Shown here: positions 31,363-41,500 of the stretch, piece by piece
Numbering within the stretch: the first letter of the stretch is position 1
How the letters are laid out: every line of letters begins with the position of its first letter
Assembly: GCF_900187615.1 (NCBI RefSeq)
Contig: NZ_FYDO01000018.1
Location: 62,001 to 126,000 of the forward strand
Origin: Pseudomonas sp. Irchel s3f7
Lineage (GTDB): Bacteria; Pseudomonadota; Gammaproteobacteria; Pseudomonadales; Pseudomonadaceae
Direction of reading: 5' to 3'
DNA length: 64,000 bases
The notes under the pieces: model-generated
The model's input: only the letters and a program-made list of their open reading frames with translations
What the model was told of the DNA's origin: nothing
The model's database searches: none
Position numbers and translations under genes: made by a program

Positions 31363-31637
31363 TGCGCTAACTGGTAAAGGGTTTCACCGTCCTTGACCAT
31401 GCCCAACTCGTGGCGAGCCCGTTCTTCGACGGTCTCCATGCCCTTCTTCAACTCGCTGACTTCAGCGTCCATCACCCGATTGCGTTCCAGCAAGATCTGG
31501 TTCTCGGCTTGCTGATCGGCAATCTGCTGAGTCAACTCGGCCACTTGCGCCAGACTGCCATTTCCCACCCACAGGCGGTACTGCAGGCCAGCCAGCAGCA
31601 GGAGCAAGACGAGGAACAACCAATTGGGACTGCGCAT
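31359..31637 (-). CDS. ftsB: Cell division protein FtsB
   Basis: FtsB is a 92-residue bitopic division protein that forms the FtsQLB complex. It has a short cytoplasmic start (MRSPNW), one membrane helix at about 6-22, and a periplasmic coiled coil (about 30-72: LTQQIADQQAENQILLERN), ending in the conserved ERARHELGMVKDGE. It lies downstream of eno as in E. coli. Confidence 0.96.
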   Translation of the reverse strand: MRSPNWLFLVLLLLLAGLQYRLWVGNGSLAQVAELTQQIADQQAENQILLERNRVMDAEVSELKKGMETVEERARHELGMVKDGETLYQLAQ

Positions 31638-31747
31638 CGAATATCAGGTATCCAGTGAAAAAAAACAGCCACACCAAAACATGAAGCTACTGATAGCACG
31701 AAGCCTGGAAGAACCAGGCTTGTGCTCATAAGGCATCAGATTAGTGG

Positions 31748-31770
31748 CAAAAACGTCGCTGTAGCGATTT
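31748..31770 (-). terminator. Probable terminator after eno
   Basis: On the minus strand ATCGC-TACA-GCGAC is followed by GTTTTTG, about 40 bases after the eno stop. Another hairpin, GACAC/GTGTC (31775-31790), precedes it. A third stem, AAGCCTGG/CCAGGCTT, lies at 31701-31720 before ftsB. The stems are short, so partial read-through into ftsB is likely. Confidence 0.45.
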
Positions 31771-31808
31771 TTCCGACACAATCCGGTGTCTTTTTTACCA
31801 CGTACTGC

Positions 31809-33098
31809 TTAGCCGCGGAATTCGCTGCGGCCGTTGTACTTGGCTTTGCCATTCAACTGCTCTTCGATACGCAGCAGTTGGTTGTACTTGGACACGCGGT
31901 CGGAACGGCACAGGGAGCCGGTCTTGATCTGGCCAGCCGCAGTACCCACAGCCAGGTCGGCAATGGTCGAATCTTCGGTTTCGCCGGAGCGGTGCGAGAT
32001 CACGGCGGTGTAACCGGCAGCCTTGGCCATCTGGATAGCTTCCAGGGTTTCGGTCAGGGTGCCGATCTGGTTGAACTTGATCAGGATCGAGTTGGCGATC
32101 TTTTTATCGATGCCTTCTTTCAGAATCTTGGTGTTGGTCACGAACAGGTCGTCGCCTACCAGTTGGGTCTTCTCGCCGATCTTGTCGGTGAGGATTTTCC
32201 AGCCAGCCCAGTCGGACTCGTCCAGGCCATCTTCAATGGAGATGATCGGGTAACGCTCGGTCAGACCCTTCAGGTAATCGGCGAAACCTTCAGCGGTGAA
32301 CACCTGGCCTTCGCCGGACAGGTTGTACTTGCCGTCTTCGTAGAATTCGCTAGCGGCGCAGTCCAGTGCCAGGGTCACGTCGGTGCCCAGCTTGTAGCCA
32401 GCGTTGGCCACGGCTTCGGAGATCACTTTCAGTGCATCTTCGTTGGACGCCAGGTTCGGTGCGAAACCACCTTCGTCACCCACGGCAGTGCTCAGGCCAC
32501 GGGCCTTCAACACAGCTTTGAGGTGATGGAAAATCTCGGTGCCCATGCGCAGACCTTCCGAGAAAGACTTAGCGCCAACCGGCTGAACCATGAATTCCTG
32601 GATGTCGACGTTGTTATCGGCGTGCTCGCCACCGTTGATGATGTTCATCATCGGAACCGGCATCGAGTAAACACCCGGGGTGCCGTTCAGGTTGGCGATG
32701 TGAGCGTACAGCGGCAGGTCCTGGTCCTGTGCTGCTGCCTTGGCCGCGGCCAGGGAAACGGCGAGGATCGCGTTGGCGCCCAGGGAACCTTTGTTTTCAG
32801 TACCGTCGAGCTTGATCATTGCCAGATCGAGCGCTTTCTGGTCGCTTGGGTCCATGCCTTTCAACAGGTCGCGGATCGGACCGTTGATGTTGGCGACGGC
32901 CTTCAGAACACCTTTGCCCAGGTAACGGCTCTTGTCGCCATCACGCAGCTCGAGCGCTTCACGCGAGCCAGTGGAAGCACCGGACGGCGCGCAGGCACTG
33001 CCGATGATGCCGTTGTCGAGAAGCACATCCGCTTCCACGGTGGGATTGCCCCGGGAGTCGAGAACTTCACGACCTTTGATGTCGACGATTTTAGCCAT
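31809..33098 (-). CDS. eno: Enolase
   Basis: Enolase interconverts 2-phosphoglycerate and phosphoenolpyruvate and is also a scaffold component of the RNA degradosome. The 429-residue protein begins MAKIVDIKGREVLDSRGNPT and has the signature LIKFNQIGTLTETL and the catalytic-loop motif SHRSGETED near 370. The ATG at 33098 is the conserved start. It is followed, across a terminator-like region, by ftsB-ispD. Confidence 0.98.
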   Translation of the reverse strand: MAKIVDIKGREVLDSRGNPTVEADVLLDNGIIGSACAPSGASTGSREALELRDGDKSRYLGKGVLKAVANINGPIRDLLKGMDPSDQKALDLAMIKLDGTENKGSLGANAILAVSLAAAKAAAQDQDLPLYAHIANLNGTPGVYSMPVPMMNIINGGEHADNNVDIQEFMVQPVGAKSFSEGLRMGTEIFHHLKAVLKARGLSTAVGDEGGFAPNLASNEDALKVISEAVANAGYKLGTDVTLALDCAASEFYEDGKYNLSGEGQVFTAEGFADYLKGLTERYPIISIEDGLDESDWAGWKILTDKIGEKTQLVGDDLFVTNTKILKEGIDKKIANSILIKFNQIGTLTETLEAIQMAKAAGYTAVISHRSGETEDSTIADLAVGTAAGQIKTGSLCRSDRVSKYNQLLRIEEQLNGKAKYNGRSEFRG

Positions 33099-33166
33099 TG
33101 CTGTAAACACTCCAAAGTTGACGAAAAAGCTTTGTACCGCTCGATTTATAACTTGTAGGTCACATC

Positions 33167-33233
33167 TGCAGGAGCCGGCTTGCTGGCGATAGCACCCTCA
33201 GGGCACCCATCGCCAGCAAGCCGGCTCCTACAA
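33167..33233. repeat. Inverted pair of REP elements
   Basis: CTGCAGGAGCCGGCTTGCTG and the bases after it are mirrored by CGCCAGCAAGCCGGCTCCTACAA. It is the same GCCGGCTTGCTGGCGA subtype as at 3206-3294. It lies between kdsA and eno in the middle of a same-strand run, so it could mark a transcript end. Confidence 0.85.
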
Positions 33234-33246
33234 CCGGATTCAAATG

Positions 33247-34092
33247 TTACGCGGTTTCTACCGTCGGAAAACTCTTCACCAGATCGTCCAGAGCTTTGAG
33301 CTGGGCCAGGAATGGCTCGAGCTTGTCCAGACGCAAGGCGCAAGGACCATCGCACTTGGCATTGTCCGGATCCGGGTGAGCTTCGAGGAACAAGCCCGCC
33401 AAGGACTGGCTCATGCCAGCTTTTGCCAGGTCGAGGACCTGGGCGCGACGACCGCCCGCGGAATCGGAGCGACCGCCAGGCATTTGCAGCGCATGGGTCA
33501 CGTCGAAGAACACCGGGTATTCGAACTGCTTCATGATGCCGAAGCCGAGCATGTCCACAACCAGGTTGTTGTAGCCGAAGCTCGAACCGCGCTCGCAGAG
33601 GATCAACTGATCGTTACCCGCTTCCACGCACTTGTTCAGGATGTGTTTCATTTCCTGAGGCGCGAGGAACTGGGCTTTCTTGATGTTGATCACCGCGCCG
33701 GTCTTGGCCATCGCGACCACGAGGTCGGTCTGGCGCGACAGGAAGGCCGGCAACTGGATGATGTCGCAGACTTCAGCAACGACCACGGCCTGATCCGGCT
33801 CGTGGACGTCGGTGATGATCGGCACGCCGAAGGCTTGCTTGATGTCCTGGAAAATCCGCATGCCTTCTTCCAGGCCCGGGCCACGGTAAGAGGTCACGGA
33901 GGAGCGGTTGGCCTTGTCGAAGCTGGCCTTGAACACATAAGGGATACCGAGTTTCTCGGTAACCTTGACGTACTCTTCGCAGACCTGCATCGCCATGTCA
34001 CGGCTTTCCAGCACGTTCATGCCACCAAACAGCACCATTGGCTTGTCGTTGGCAATCTCGATATCGCCGACGCGGATAATCTTCTGGGCCAT
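33247..34092 (-). CDS. kdsA: 3-deoxy-8-phosphooctulonate (KDO-8-P) synthase
   Basis: KdsA condenses phosphoenolpyruvate and arabinose 5-phosphate to KDO-8-phosphate for the lipopolysaccharide core. The 281-residue protein has FGGMNVLESRDMA, the KASFDKANRSS PEP-binding segment and DVTHALQMPGG. It starts six bases after the pyrG stop. The conserved pyrG-kdsA-eno order is retained. Confidence 0.98.
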   Translation of the reverse strand: MAQKIIRVGDIEIANDKPMVLFGGMNVLESRDMAMQVCEEYVKVTEKLGIPYVFKASFDKANRSSVTSYRGPGLEEGMRIFQDIKQAFGVPIITDVHEPDQAVVVAEVCDIIQLPAFLSRQTDLVVAMAKTGAVINIKKAQFLAPQEMKHILNKCVEAGNDQLILCERGSSFGYNNLVVDMLGFGIMKQFEYPVFFDVTHALQMPGGRSDSAGGRRAQVLDLAKAGMSQSLAGLFLEAHPDPDNAKCDGPCALRLDKLEPFLAQLKALDDLVKSFPTVETA

Positions 34093-34098
34093 CAGGTT

Positions 34099-35730
34099 TT
34101 ATGCCTTCTTCTGGTGTTGAGCCAAAGCCGCTTTAACAAAACCGCTGAACAACGGGTGACCGTCGCGAGGCGTCGAGGTGAACTCCGGGTGGAACTGGCA
34201 AGCCACGAACCATGGATGATCCGGCGCTTCAACCACTTCAACCAGCGCGCCATCACCGGAACGACCGGAGATCTTCAGGCCGGCTTCCATGATTTGCGGC
34301 AGCAGGTTGTTGTTCACTTCATAGCGATGACGGTGACGCTCGACGATCACGTCCTTGCCGTAGCAGCCATGAACCAGGGAACCCGGCTCCAGCAGGCAAT
34401 CCTGCGCGCCGAGGCGCATGGTGCCGCCCAGGTCGGAGGTTTCGGTACGGGTTTCGACGGCGCCGGTGGCATCTTCCCACTCGGTGATCAGACCCACGAC
34501 CGGGTGACCGCTTGCACGATCGAACTCGGTGGAGTTGGCGTCTTTCCAGCCCAGCACGTTACGAGCGAACTCGATCACGGCCACTTGCATGCCCAGGCAG
34601 ATGCCCAGGTATGGAACCTTGTTTTCACGAGCGAATTGAACGGCAGTGATCTTGCCTTCCACGCCGCGCAGACCGAAACCACCAGGAACCAGAATCGCGT
34701 CCACACCTTCCAGCAGCGCGGTGCCCTGGTTTTCGATGTCTTCGGAATCGATGTAGCGCAGGTTGACCTTGGTGCGGTTGCTGATGCCGGCGTGACTCAT
34801 CGCTTCGATCAGCGACTTGTAGGCGTCCAGCAGTTCCATGTACTTGCCGACCATGGCGATGGTGACTTCGTGCTCAGGGTTGAGCTTGGCGTCGACAACG
34901 GCTTCCCACTCGGACAGGTCGGCACCGCCGCACTGCAAGCCGAAGCGCTCGACCACAAAATCGTCCAGACCCTGGGAGTGCAGGATGCCCGGGATCTTGT
35001 AGATGGTGTCGGCGTCTTCCAGCGCGATCACCGCACGTTCTTCAACGTTGGTGAACTGGGCGATCTTGCGACGCGAGGAAATATCGATCGGGTGATCGGA
35101 GCGGCACACCAGCACGTCAGGTTGCAGACCGATGGAACGCAGTTCCTTCACCGAATGCTGGGTTGGCTTGGTTTTGGTTTCACCGGCAGTGGCGATGTAC
35201 GGCACCAGCGTCAGGTGCATCAGCATCGCGCGCTTGGCGCCGACTTCGAAACGCAGCTGGCGGATGGCCTCGAGGAACGGTTGCGATTCGATGTCACCCA
35301 CGGTGCCACCGATTTCGACCATCGCCACGTCGGCATCGCCTGCACCCTTGATGATGCGGCGCTTGATTTCGTCGGTGATGTGCGGGATCACCTGGATGGT
35401 TGCACCCAGGTAGTCACCACGGCGCTCTTTGCGCAGCACGTGCTCGTAGACACGCCCCGTGGTGAAGTTGTTGTTCTGGGTCATGGTCGTGCGGATGAAC
35501 CGCTCGTAGTGGCCCAGGTCCAGGTCGGTCTCGGCGCCGTCATGGGTGACGAACACCTCACCGTGCTGGAACGGGCTCATGGTGCCCGGGTCGACGTTGA
35601 TGTACGGGTCCAGCTTCAGCATGGTGACCTTAAGTCCCCGCGCCTCCAGGATGGCCGCCAATGATGCCGATGCAATGCCTTTCCCCAAAGAAGAAACAAC
35701 ACCGCCCGTGACGAATATGTAGCGCGTCAT
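34099..35730 (-). CDS. pyrG: CTP synthase
   Basis: PyrG aminates UTP to CTP using glutamine. The 543-residue protein has the synthetase domain (MTRYIFVTGGVVSSLGKGI at the start, then DPYINVDPGTMSPFQHGEV) and a C-terminal class I glutamine amidotransferase with nucleophile Cys in GICLGMQ at about residue 378 and the FHPEF His/Glu pair. The 274-base gap upstream to tilS holds no recognised feature but must contain the pyrG promoter. Confidence 0.98.
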   Translation of the reverse strand: MTRYIFVTGGVVSSLGKGIASASLAAILEARGLKVTMLKLDPYINVDPGTMSPFQHGEVFVTHDGAETDLDLGHYERFIRTTMTQNNNFTTGRVYEHVLRKERRGDYLGATIQVIPHITDEIKRRIIKGAGDADVAMVEIGGTVGDIESQPFLEAIRQLRFEVGAKRAMLMHLTLVPYIATAGETKTKPTQHSVKELRSIGLQPDVLVCRSDHPIDISSRRKIAQFTNVEERAVIALEDADTIYKIPGILHSQGLDDFVVERFGLQCGGADLSEWEAVVDAKLNPEHEVTIAMVGKYMELLDAYKSLIEAMSHAGISNRTKVNLRYIDSEDIENQGTALLEGVDAILVPGGFGLRGVEGKITAVQFARENKVPYLGICLGMQVAVIEFARNVLGWKDANSTEFDRASGHPVVGLITEWEDATGAVETRTETSDLGGTMRLGAQDCLLEPGSLVHGCYGKDVIVERHRHRYEVNNNLLPQIMEAGLKISGRSGDGALVEVVEAPDHPWFVACQFHPEFTSTPRDGHPLFSGFVKAALAQHQKKA

Positions 35731-36004
35731 GAAAAACCCTAGAAGTCTGCGTTAAAGCGGTCCGAGCCGCCGGGGGAAGCGAAGGAAGGCCGAAGCCCCC
35801 GATCACCTGCATTAATCACAGTGCACCTTTCAAAAAAACCGCCGCGTTGGGACAGACCGGGAGATGAAACACCGGTACGTTGCTCGCTACACATTTTTTG
35901 GAATCGCCCAGCAAAGACTGCTTGGTAATCGGCAACTCCTGCAATTCAGGCGAATCCACAGAAGTTGTATCAAGAAGGGAGCGTAGTCTACCGGAAAGCC
36001 CCTT

Positions 36005-37333
36005 TCAGCTCAAACCTTGATCTTCGATCGATGGCTGCCAATGCAAATGCCAGCCGCCGATCTCATCGCCGTCCAGCCCCCGAAGGTTCGCCACCGCCAG
36101 CAATTGCCCGTCTTTGTAGAGCAGCGGCAATCTGCCGCGCACGAATGACGGTACCCCGCGCTCATTAAGCAAACGCTTCAGGTCCCGATGGCCACGCCCC
36201 GGCAACGTCATCACCTCTCCCCCTTCACGATAGCGGATCTGCAACGGGCCATCGGGGATTTGTCCATCGAAGGTGAGCACACCGTTGTTCGCCAGAACCA
36301 GCGGCGCAGCAGGATTCAACCAGGCTCCAGCGGCAGGCACGGCGCGCAGCCAGCAACCGGACAGCCACCAGATGCGCCCGCCCGCCCGATGCAATTCGCC
36401 ATCAGCCAACCGCCACACCGGGGAGGCATCACTGGTGGCATCACGTAAATTCGTCCAACCCGACCAATGGTCAGTGTCCGGCAGGCGGGTCAGCGGTTCG
36501 AGCCAGTGACTCAAGGCATTTCGCTGCCGGGCAGCGGAGAGTGCCGCGAGGGGAGCCAATGCCAGCGAGGGCAATCGCAACCAATCGAATTCACTCGCCG
36601 AACCGGCGCAAGCCAGATCGATTTGCGCCAACTCATCGAGCAGTTCCTGCGCTTCACGCAGATGCGCAGCACTGCGGGCCATGGTCGTCACCGCTTGGGG
36701 CCAACGCGCAGTCAGTAGCGGAAACACCTGATGACGCAGATAGTTGCGCGAGTGTTGTCGGTCCTGATTCGAAGGATCTTCGATCCAGCTCAAACCCTGC
36801 TCGGTGGCGTAGGCCTCCAGTTCGGCCCGGGTGATGTCGAGTAATGGCCTTGAAAGGTGTCCCTGCCCCAACACACGCTGATGCGGCATCCCCGACATCC
36901 CGCGCACGCCGGCACCCCGCAACAGTCGAAACAACAGGGTTTCTGCCTGATCGTCACGGTGCTGGGCAGTCAACAGCACTTCGTTGCACTGAAGGGCTTC
37001 TGTGAAGGCCTGATAACGCGCCTCCCGGGCCGCCCGCTCAAGACTGGCGCCCGACTGGACCTGCACCCGCACGACTTGCAGCGGCACACCCAACGCCGCA
37101 CACACCGAATGGCAATGTTCAGGCCACGCATCCGCAGCGGCTTGAAGGCCGTGATGGACATGGATGGCGTTGAGCGCCGGCAGGGATTCGGTTTTGCAGA
37201 GTGTTGCCAGAAGGTGCAGCAGGACGGTGGAGTCGAGGCCACCGGAGAAGGCGATGTGCCAGGCTGTGGCGTTGCGCCAAGGCTCAAGGTTCAACAAAAG
37301 CCGGGAACACAGATCACTCTTCGAAGGAGTCAT
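36005..37333 (-). CDS. tilS: tRNA(Ile)-lysidine synthase
   Basis: TilS converts the wobble C of the AUA-reading isoleucine tRNA to lysidine and is essential. The 442-residue protein has the PP-loop SGGLDSTVLLHLL at about 30-42, HHGLQ and AQHRDDQAETLLFRLLRG, and the C-terminal tRNA-binding domain with LPGRGHRDLKRLLNERGVP. The ATG at 37333 is chosen over a GTG at 37360. It follows accA after about 80 bases holding a REP element. Confidence 0.95.
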   Translation of the reverse strand: MTPSKSDLCSRLLLNLEPWRNATAWHIAFSGGLDSTVLLHLLATLCKTESLPALNAIHVHHGLQAAADAWPEHCHSVCAALGVPLQVVRVQVQSGASLERAAREARYQAFTEALQCNEVLLTAQHRDDQAETLLFRLLRGAGVRGMSGMPHQRVLGQGHLSRPLLDITRAELEAYATEQGLSWIEDPSNQDRQHSRNYLRHQVFPLLTARWPQAVTTMARSAAHLREAQELLDELAQIDLACAGSASEFDWLRLPSLALAPLAALSAARQRNALSHWLEPLTRLPDTDHWSGWTNLRDATSDASPVWRLADGELHRAGGRIWWLSGCWLRAVPAAGAWLNPAAPLVLANNGVLTFDGQIPDGPLQIRYREGGEVMTLPGRGHRDLKRLLNERGVPSFVRGRLPLLYKDGQLLAVANLRGLDGDEIGGWHLHWQPSIEDQGLS

Positions 37334-37359
37334 AGAGATTGATCGTCCCTCATAAACCA

Positions 37360-37396
37360 CTGCAGGCGCTGCTGCAGACTGCGGCAGCGCCTACAA
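37360..37396. repeat. REP-like inverted repeat between tilS and accA
   Basis: AGGCGCTGC (37364-37372) and GCAGCGCCT (37384-37392) form a nine-pair stem flanked by CTACAAGG. It resembles the GCGCTGCGGCAGC subtype. Confidence 0.6.
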
Positions 37397-37416
37397 GGGT
37401 ATTGCGTGCAGTCGAC

Positions 37417-38364
37417 TTACAGACCGTAGCTCATCAGTCGATCGTAACGGCGCTTGAGCAACGCTTCGTTGTCGAACTTCTTTAGCATCTTCAGTTGCGA
37501 GCTCAGCTCGGCACGAATCGACGCTGCGGCTGCGGCCGGATCACGGTGTGCGCCACCCAGTGGCTCGCCGATCACTTTATCCACGATACCCAGGCCTTTG
37601 AGGCGCTCGGCGGTGATACCCATGGCTTCAGCGGCATCCGGCGCTTTCTCGGCGGTTTTCCACAGAATCGAAGCGCAACCTTCCGGCGAAATCACCGCGT
37701 AGGTCGAGTACTCCAGCATGTTCAGCTGATCGCAAACGCCAATGGCCAACGCACCACCGGAACCACCCTCACCGATCACGGTGGCGATGATTGGGGTTTT
37801 CAGGCGGGCCATGACACGCAGGTTCCAGGCAATCGCTTCGCTTTGGTTACGCTCTTCAGCGTCGATGCCAGGGTAGGCGCCCGGGGTATCGATGAAGGTC
37901 AGGATCGGCATCTTGAAGCGTTCGGCCATTTCCATCAGGCGGCACGCCTTGCGGTAGCCTTCCGGACGCGGCATGCCGAAGTTGCGGCGAACTTTTTCGC
38001 GCACTTCACGGCCTTTCTGGTGACCGATGATCATCACCGGCTGGTTGTCCAGGCGGGCAATACCGCCGACGATGGCAGCGTCGTCGGAGAAGTGACGGTC
38101 ACCGTGCAATTCATCGAACTCGGTGAAGATGTGTTCGATGTAGTCCAGGGTGTACGGACGCTTCGGGTGGCGCGCCAGACGTGCGATCTGCCAGCTGGTC
38201 AGCTTGCCGAAAATGTCTTCGGTCAGCGTCTTGCTCTTGTCCTGCAGGCGGGAGATCTCATCGCCGATATTCAGCGAATTGTCATTACCGACCAAGCGCA
38301 ACTCTTCGATCTTGGCTTGCAGGTCGGCGATCGGCTGTTCGAAATCTAGAAAATTCGGGTTCAT
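37417..38364 (-). CDS. accA: Acetyl-CoA carboxylase carboxyltransferase alpha subunit
   Basis: AccA with AccD transfers the carboxyl group from biotin to acetyl-CoA to make malonyl-CoA. The 315-residue protein has the N-terminal helical segment MNPNFLDFEQPIADLQAKI and the crotonase-type core with GHQKGRE, FIDTPGAYPGIDAEERNQSE and IGEGGSGGALAIGV. It lies downstream of dnaE, the conserved order in gammaproteobacteria. Confidence 0.98.
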   Translation of the reverse strand: MNPNFLDFEQPIADLQAKIEELRLVGNDNSLNIGDEISRLQDKSKTLTEDIFGKLTSWQIARLARHPKRPYTLDYIEHIFTEFDELHGDRHFSDDAAIVGGIARLDNQPVMIIGHQKGREVREKVRRNFGMPRPEGYRKACRLMEMAERFKMPILTFIDTPGAYPGIDAEERNQSEAIAWNLRVMARLKTPIIATVIGEGGSGGALAIGVCDQLNMLEYSTYAVISPEGCASILWKTAEKAPDAAEAMGITAERLKGLGIVDKVIGEPLGGAHRDPAAAAASIRAELSSQLKMLKKFDNEALLKRRYDRLMSYGL

Positions 38365-38504
38365 AGGCGTCCGTCTTGGGTCGAGTCCCAAGTGATCTTG
38401 GGCCGGCCGGTTGTCTATTCGCGCCCTACCTTAAGGGAGAGGCGCGTTGAGGTCGAGATTAAAAATTCTGGTCATGCTCAGGATGCGTGATGGCACCCTG
38501 ACCG

Positions 38505-41500
38505 TTAACGGTATTGGAGGAAGACGTTGTCTCGCCCGAACTGGTCACGCAAGGCTTGAATCAACGCATCCGCCGGATCGATTCTCCAGCCTTCGCCGAA
38601 CTGCAGCATGGCCTTCGCATCGGGGCTGGTGTAGTCCATGGTGATCGGACAGGCACCGCGATGACGCTTCAACAAATCACCCAGCCAGCGAAGCTGATCG
38701 CCCTTGAGGTCCTTGGCGTGCAGCTTCAAACGCAGACTCTCGGCCAGGTTGGTGCGCGCATCCTCCATGCTCATCACTCGCTTGACTCGAAGGCGCAGCC
38801 CACCGGAGAAGTCGTCATTACTGACCTCGCCTTCGACCACCACCATCGCATCGGTCTGCAAGAGTGACTGCGCGGAGTGGAACGCATCGGCAAACAGCGA
38901 CGCCTCGATCCGGCCAGAGCGGTCGTCAAGGGTGATGAACCCCATCTTGTCGCCTTTTTTATTCTTCATGACCCGCAGGGCGATGATCATGCCCGCAACG
39001 GTCTGCGTATCGCGGGCCGGTTTCAGGTCGATGATGCGCTGGCGGGCGAAACGGCGGATTTCGCCTTCATATTCGTCGATCGGGTGACCGGTCAGATACA
39101 GGCCAAGCGTGTCTTTCTCGCCCTTGAGCCGTTCCTTCAGCGTCAGCTCCTTGGCTTTGCGATGGTTGCCGTAGACATCGGCGTCTTCCTCAACGAACAG
39201 GCCACCAAACAGGTCGGCGTGGCCGCTGTCGTGGGTGCGGGCGGTTTGTTCGGCGGCCTTGATCGCTTCTTCCATCGCGGTCAGCAGGACGGCGCGGTTG
39301 CGGTCGATGTTGGCCTGATAGGCTTTTTGTTCATCGTGGAAGTAAGGGCCGAGACGGTCCAGCGCGCCGCTGCGAATCAAGCCGTCGAGGGTGCGCTTGT
39401 TGATGCGCTTGAGGTCGACCCGGGCGCAGAAGTCGAACAGATCCTTGAACGGACCGTCCTGACGCGCCTCGGTGATCGCCTCGACCGGCCCCTCGCCGAC
39501 GCCCTTGATGGCACCCAGACCGTAAATGATCCGGCCTTCGTCGTTCACCGTGAACTTGAACTCCGAGGTGTTCACGTCCGGCGCATCGAGGCGCAGCTTC
39601 ATGGTGCGAATTTCTTCGATCAAGGTCACGACCTTGTCGGTGTTGTGCATGTCCGCCGACAGTACCGCAGCCATGAATGGCGCCGGGTAATGGGTTTTCA
39701 ACCAGGCGGTCTGGTAGGAAACCAGACCGTAAGCGGCGGAGTGAGACTTGTTAAAGCCGTAACCGGCGAATTTTTCTACCAGGTCGAAAATGTTACCGGC
39801 AAGGTCGGCGTCGATATTGTTGGTCTTGCAACCGTCAATGAAACCGCCGCGTTGCTTGGCCATTTCTTCGGGTTTTTTCTTACCCATGGCTCGACGCAAC
39901 ATGTCCGCGCCGCCGAGGGTGTAACCGGCCATCACCTGGGCAATCTGCATCACCTGTTCCTGATACAGGATGATGCCGTAAGTCGGCGCCAATACAGGTT
40001 TCAAGCCTTCGTACTGGTAGTCCGAGTGCGGGTACGCCAACTCGGCGCGACCATGCTTACGGTTGATAAAGTCGTCAACCATGCCGGACTGCAGCGGGCC
40101 CGGGCGGAACAGAGCTACCAGTGCGATCAAGTCTTCCAGGCAGTCGGGCTTGAGCTTTTTGATCAGCTCTTTCATGCCGCGCGATTCAAGCTGGAACACC
40201 GCCGTGGTTTCAGCTTTTTGCAGCAACGTGTACGTCGGTTTGTCGTCGAGCGGGATGAACGCGATGTCCAGCGGTGGCTCGTCGACCTTGGCGCGGTCGC
40301 GATTGATGGTCTTCAGCGCCCAGTCGATCACCGTCAACGTCCGCAGACCGAGGAAGTCGAACTTCACCAGACCGGCCGCTTCAACGTCATCCTTGTCGAA
40401 CTGGGTTACCAGACCGTCACCGGCTTCGTCGCAATAAATCGGCGAGAAGTCGGTCAATTTGGTCGGCGCGATGACCACACCACCGGCGTGCTTGCCGACG
40501 TTACGCACAACACCTTCGAGCTTGCGGGCCATCTCCCAGATTTCCGCAGCCTCTTCATCGACCTTGATGAAGTCGCGCAGGATCTCTTCCTGCTCGTAGG
40601 CTTTTTCCAGGGTCATGCCGACTTCGAACGGAATCATCTTCGACAGACGATCCGCCAGTCCATAGGACTTGCCCTGCACCCGCGCCACGTCACGCACCAC
40701 GGCTTTGGCCGCCATGGAACCGAAGGTGATGATCTGGCTTACCGCGTTGCGGCCATACTTCTCGGCCACGTAGTCGATCACCCGGTCACGACCATCCATG
40801 CAGAAGTCGACGTCGAAGTCGGGCATCGATACCCGTTCCGGGTTGAGGAAACGTTCGAACAGCAGGTCATATTCCAGCGGGTCGAGGTCGGTGATCTTCT
40901 GTACGTAGGCCACCAGCGATCCGGCACCCGACCCCCGGCCAGGACCAACCGGCACGCCGTTGCTCTTGGCCCACTGGATGAAGTCCATCACGATCAGGAA
41001 GTAACCCGGGAAGCCCATCTGGATGATGATATCCAGCTCGAAATTCAGCCGGTCGACATAGACCTGACGCTTGGCTTCGTAGTCTTCGGTGGTGTCCTTG
41101 GGCAGCAGAACGCTAAGCCGCTCCTCCAGACCATCAAAGGACACCTTGCGGAAATACTCGTCGATGGTCATGCCATCGGGGATCGGGAAGTTGGGCAGGA
41201 AGTGCGTACCCAGCTTCACTTCGATATTGCAGCGCTTGGCGATCTCGACGGTGTTTTCCAGCGCTTCGGGAATATCGCTGAACAGCTCAGCCATTTCATC
41301 GGCGCTTTTGAGGTACTGCTGATCGCTGTAGTTCTTCGAGCGTCGCGGATCGTCGAGGGCGCGGCCCTCACCGATGCACACGCGGGTTTCGTGGGCGGCG
41401 AAGTCTTCCTGCTTGATGAAGCGCACATCGTTGGTGGCCACGAGCGGCGCACCGAGCTTCTCGGCCAGGGCCACGGCGCCGTGCAGTTGCTCTTCATCGT